This document shows, one piece after another, positions 62,592 to 64,000 of a stretch of 64,000 nucleotides of DNA. The notes under the pieces are model-generated. The model was not told where the DNA came from. It saw nothing but the letters and a program-made list of their open reading frames with translations, and ran no database searches. Each line of letters opens with the position of its first letter. Position 1 is the first letter of the stretch. The position numbers were made by a program, and so were the translations under genes. Origin of the DNA: Elysia crispata (taxonomy: Eukaryota > Mollusca > Gastropoda > Plakobranchidae); contig JAWDGP010000951.1 of NCBI GenBank assembly GCA_033675545.1, forward strand, positions 1 through 64,000, given 5' to 3'.

Positions 62592-62719
62592 ATATTTGGA
62601 TATCATAAGGTTAAAACTATGTGTACCATAGACATGATACATTTCCAAAATCTGAAGTATGAATATGTGGAGAAAGCTTGTGAGGATATTAGTGTCTCAA
62701 TCGCTTCTATTTTGGCAAG
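62592..62719 (+). CDS. Candidate exon, first of a duplicated pair
   Basis: The acceptor TTTACTTTTGCAAG precedes 42 open codons plus two bases, ending at GGCAAG|GTTATT. It starts in phase 0, as required after 61672. The peptide includes FQNLKYEYVEKACEDISVS. It is duplicated with its flanks at 63296. Family unknown. Confidence 0.4.
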
Positions 62720-63295
62720 GTTATTATTTTCACTTGCTTGAAGTGCACTGGTACCTACATTTACAAAGTCATTTTGGATTAATGTATAACTTAAGTAATT
62801 TCCGTTTATACATCAAGTACCGTTATTTAACCTAAACTAAACAAGATGTCATTCTGCTGCTTGACAATTGTCCCTACCTTTACATATCTACACTTTGCAT
62901 GTGATGCATTTAAAAGATCGTATGAATTTTTATCTCGGGAAAGTTTATGAGGTTTTTATCTTAACTGCCTCTGTTTTTTATGAATTTATACGAATTTACA
63001 AGATAATTAGCATTTATATCTAGAATTTGGAGTTATTCGTATCTGTCAGGTTTACAATAATTATTTTCTCTCTACTACACTTGCAAGTGATCTGGCTTGG
63101 CACTTCAGTATCACTCCTTGTTTAATATGTCTGTACCTATAATAGTTCCATAATAAGTAGGCTACAGTAACTAAGCTGCTCCATTTTACAATATTATTAA
63201 CGAAGACATGGCAATTTGCATCTCTATCAAAAAGTTATAACTAAGTTCCTTGTCAGCACTTAAAGATATGTTTCTTTCTTCTTTACTTTTGCAAG

Positions 63296-63426
63296 ATATA
63301 CGCCCATCCTCATGAGATTGAAACAATCTGTGACTTACATGCGACACATTTTCAAAATCTGAAGTATGAATATGGGGGGAAAACTTGTGAGGATATTGGT
63401 ATCTCTGTCACTTCTATTTTGGCAAG
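63296..63426 (+). CDS. Candidate exon, second of the duplicated pair
   Basis: It has the same acceptor and donor as the exon at 62592, and 43 codons plus two bases are open in the same phase (includes FQNLKYEYGGKTCEDIGIS). Joining it after 62592 shifts frame into a stop, so if real the two would be alternatives, or one is redundant. Both copies stay open despite many differences between them. Confidence 0.4.
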
Positions 63427-63560
63427 GTTATTATTTACACCTGATTGTACTGCACTGGTCCGTATATTTACAAAGTGGTTTTGGATTATAAGTATTTTTC
63501 GTTTAAACCTAAACTTACTAAGATATCATTCTGCAGCTTGACACTTGTGTCTCTGTCTCA

Positions 63561-64000
63561 CATATATACTTTGTCTAATTACTTTACAAAAAGCAATTTA
63601 CCCGAGTATCACTTTGATTTATAGTATATACTGTTTCTCCTTTTCTTAAAAGGTGTCTGGTATTCTACATCAGTATCTACAACACTGATTGTATTATTAT
63701 CCACCTCTTCACCACCATGCTTTCTTCAATAGAGCTTGTGGTGTTAGTCTATGTATTATTATTTTAAAAATGTACATTATCTGCAATTATATTGAGATCA
63801 CTGCTCTTTACTGCAATGCTTTCTTTTATAGTTAGTCTATGTATTGATATAAAAATGTCTCTTACCTGCACTTATAATATCTTCAAATCTTATGCATTGT
63901 GATTTCCTCAGAAATTTTGGTGAAACCAGTGTTTTAAGCATGCTTATATTTACATAAAGTTGACCCTATTTGAATCGTGTGTAATTTTTTATAATAGCTC
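63561..64000. other. No gene seen
   Basis: AT-rich DNA with no supported exon before the window ends. Confidence 0.35.

Larger units (their letters stand above)
62150..63560. repeat. Tandem duplication, about 700-750 bp unit
   Basis: 62150-62890 and 62900-63560 align along their length (TGAATTTTTATCT, CTGAAGTATGAATATG, TTCTTCTTTACTTTTGCAAG in both). Within each copy the left part (62171, 62922) is itself a diverged relative of the exon segment (62661, 63367), so the array is built from an older half-unit. Confidence 0.85.

Overview
The window is eukaryotic nuclear DNA. It is AT-rich, has short coding pieces separated by introns with GT/AG borders, and carries very long microsatellites, many minisatellites and decayed transposons of animal type (L2/CR1-like and RTE/BovB-like LINEs, Tc1, Tigger/pogo, hAT-like and TTAA-flanked short elements). 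The repeat style, and a gene family I remember mainly from fish and molluscs, suggest an invertebrate metazoan, most likely a mollusc. That is inference and the species is not determined. No complete multi-exon host gene can be assembled by eye.

Layout. At 0.5-9.4 kb there are isolated exon-like pieces on both strands: a 31-codon plus-strand exon at 1488-1580, and minus-strand pieces including a terminal exon ending at 3091. A 138-bp x4 tandem repeat seems to copy an intron-exon border, and there are a 5'-truncated L2-like LINE and a hAT-like short element. From 9.4 to 22.2 kb the DNA is a mosaic of diverged duplications with a dead Tc1 transposase and a dead integrase-like gene. A structurally intact Tigger element (22695-25165) has a 524-codon open transposase and TA-flanked terminal inverted repeats. 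From 25 to 29.5 kb it is mostly noncoding. From 29.6 to 32.4 kb there is a 2.8-kb nearly pure purine tract built on a 60-bp repeat. At 33.1-33.3 kb a promoter-like segment (CACGTG, E2F-type site) precedes a possible first exon. Then follow (CT)n tracts, a 40-bp minisatellite (36.2-37.4 kb), a 230-bp inverted-repeat element, and an RTE/BovB-like reverse transcriptase broken by one stop. A 170-bp satellite (44.1-45.8 kb) runs straight into about 950 bp of ACC/ACT repeat.

The most interesting locus is 48.57-53.25 kb on the minus strand. It is a decayed copy of a large multi-exon gene family whose order of conserved blocks is still readable. Its last intron-exon border (65 nt of intron with branch point, pyrimidine tract and AG, plus the first 34 nt of the exon) has been amplified about 22 times as a 99-bp, frame-neutral minisatellite. 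The 138-bp array at 5 kb appears to have the same architecture. A 50-57-bp array built on CAATATGGCCGCC lies just beyond the most 5' recognisable exon. From 59.5 to 63.4 kb, exon-like segments on the plus strand join in compatible phases into an open frame with no family I recognise, and the last one is duplicated with its flanking intron.
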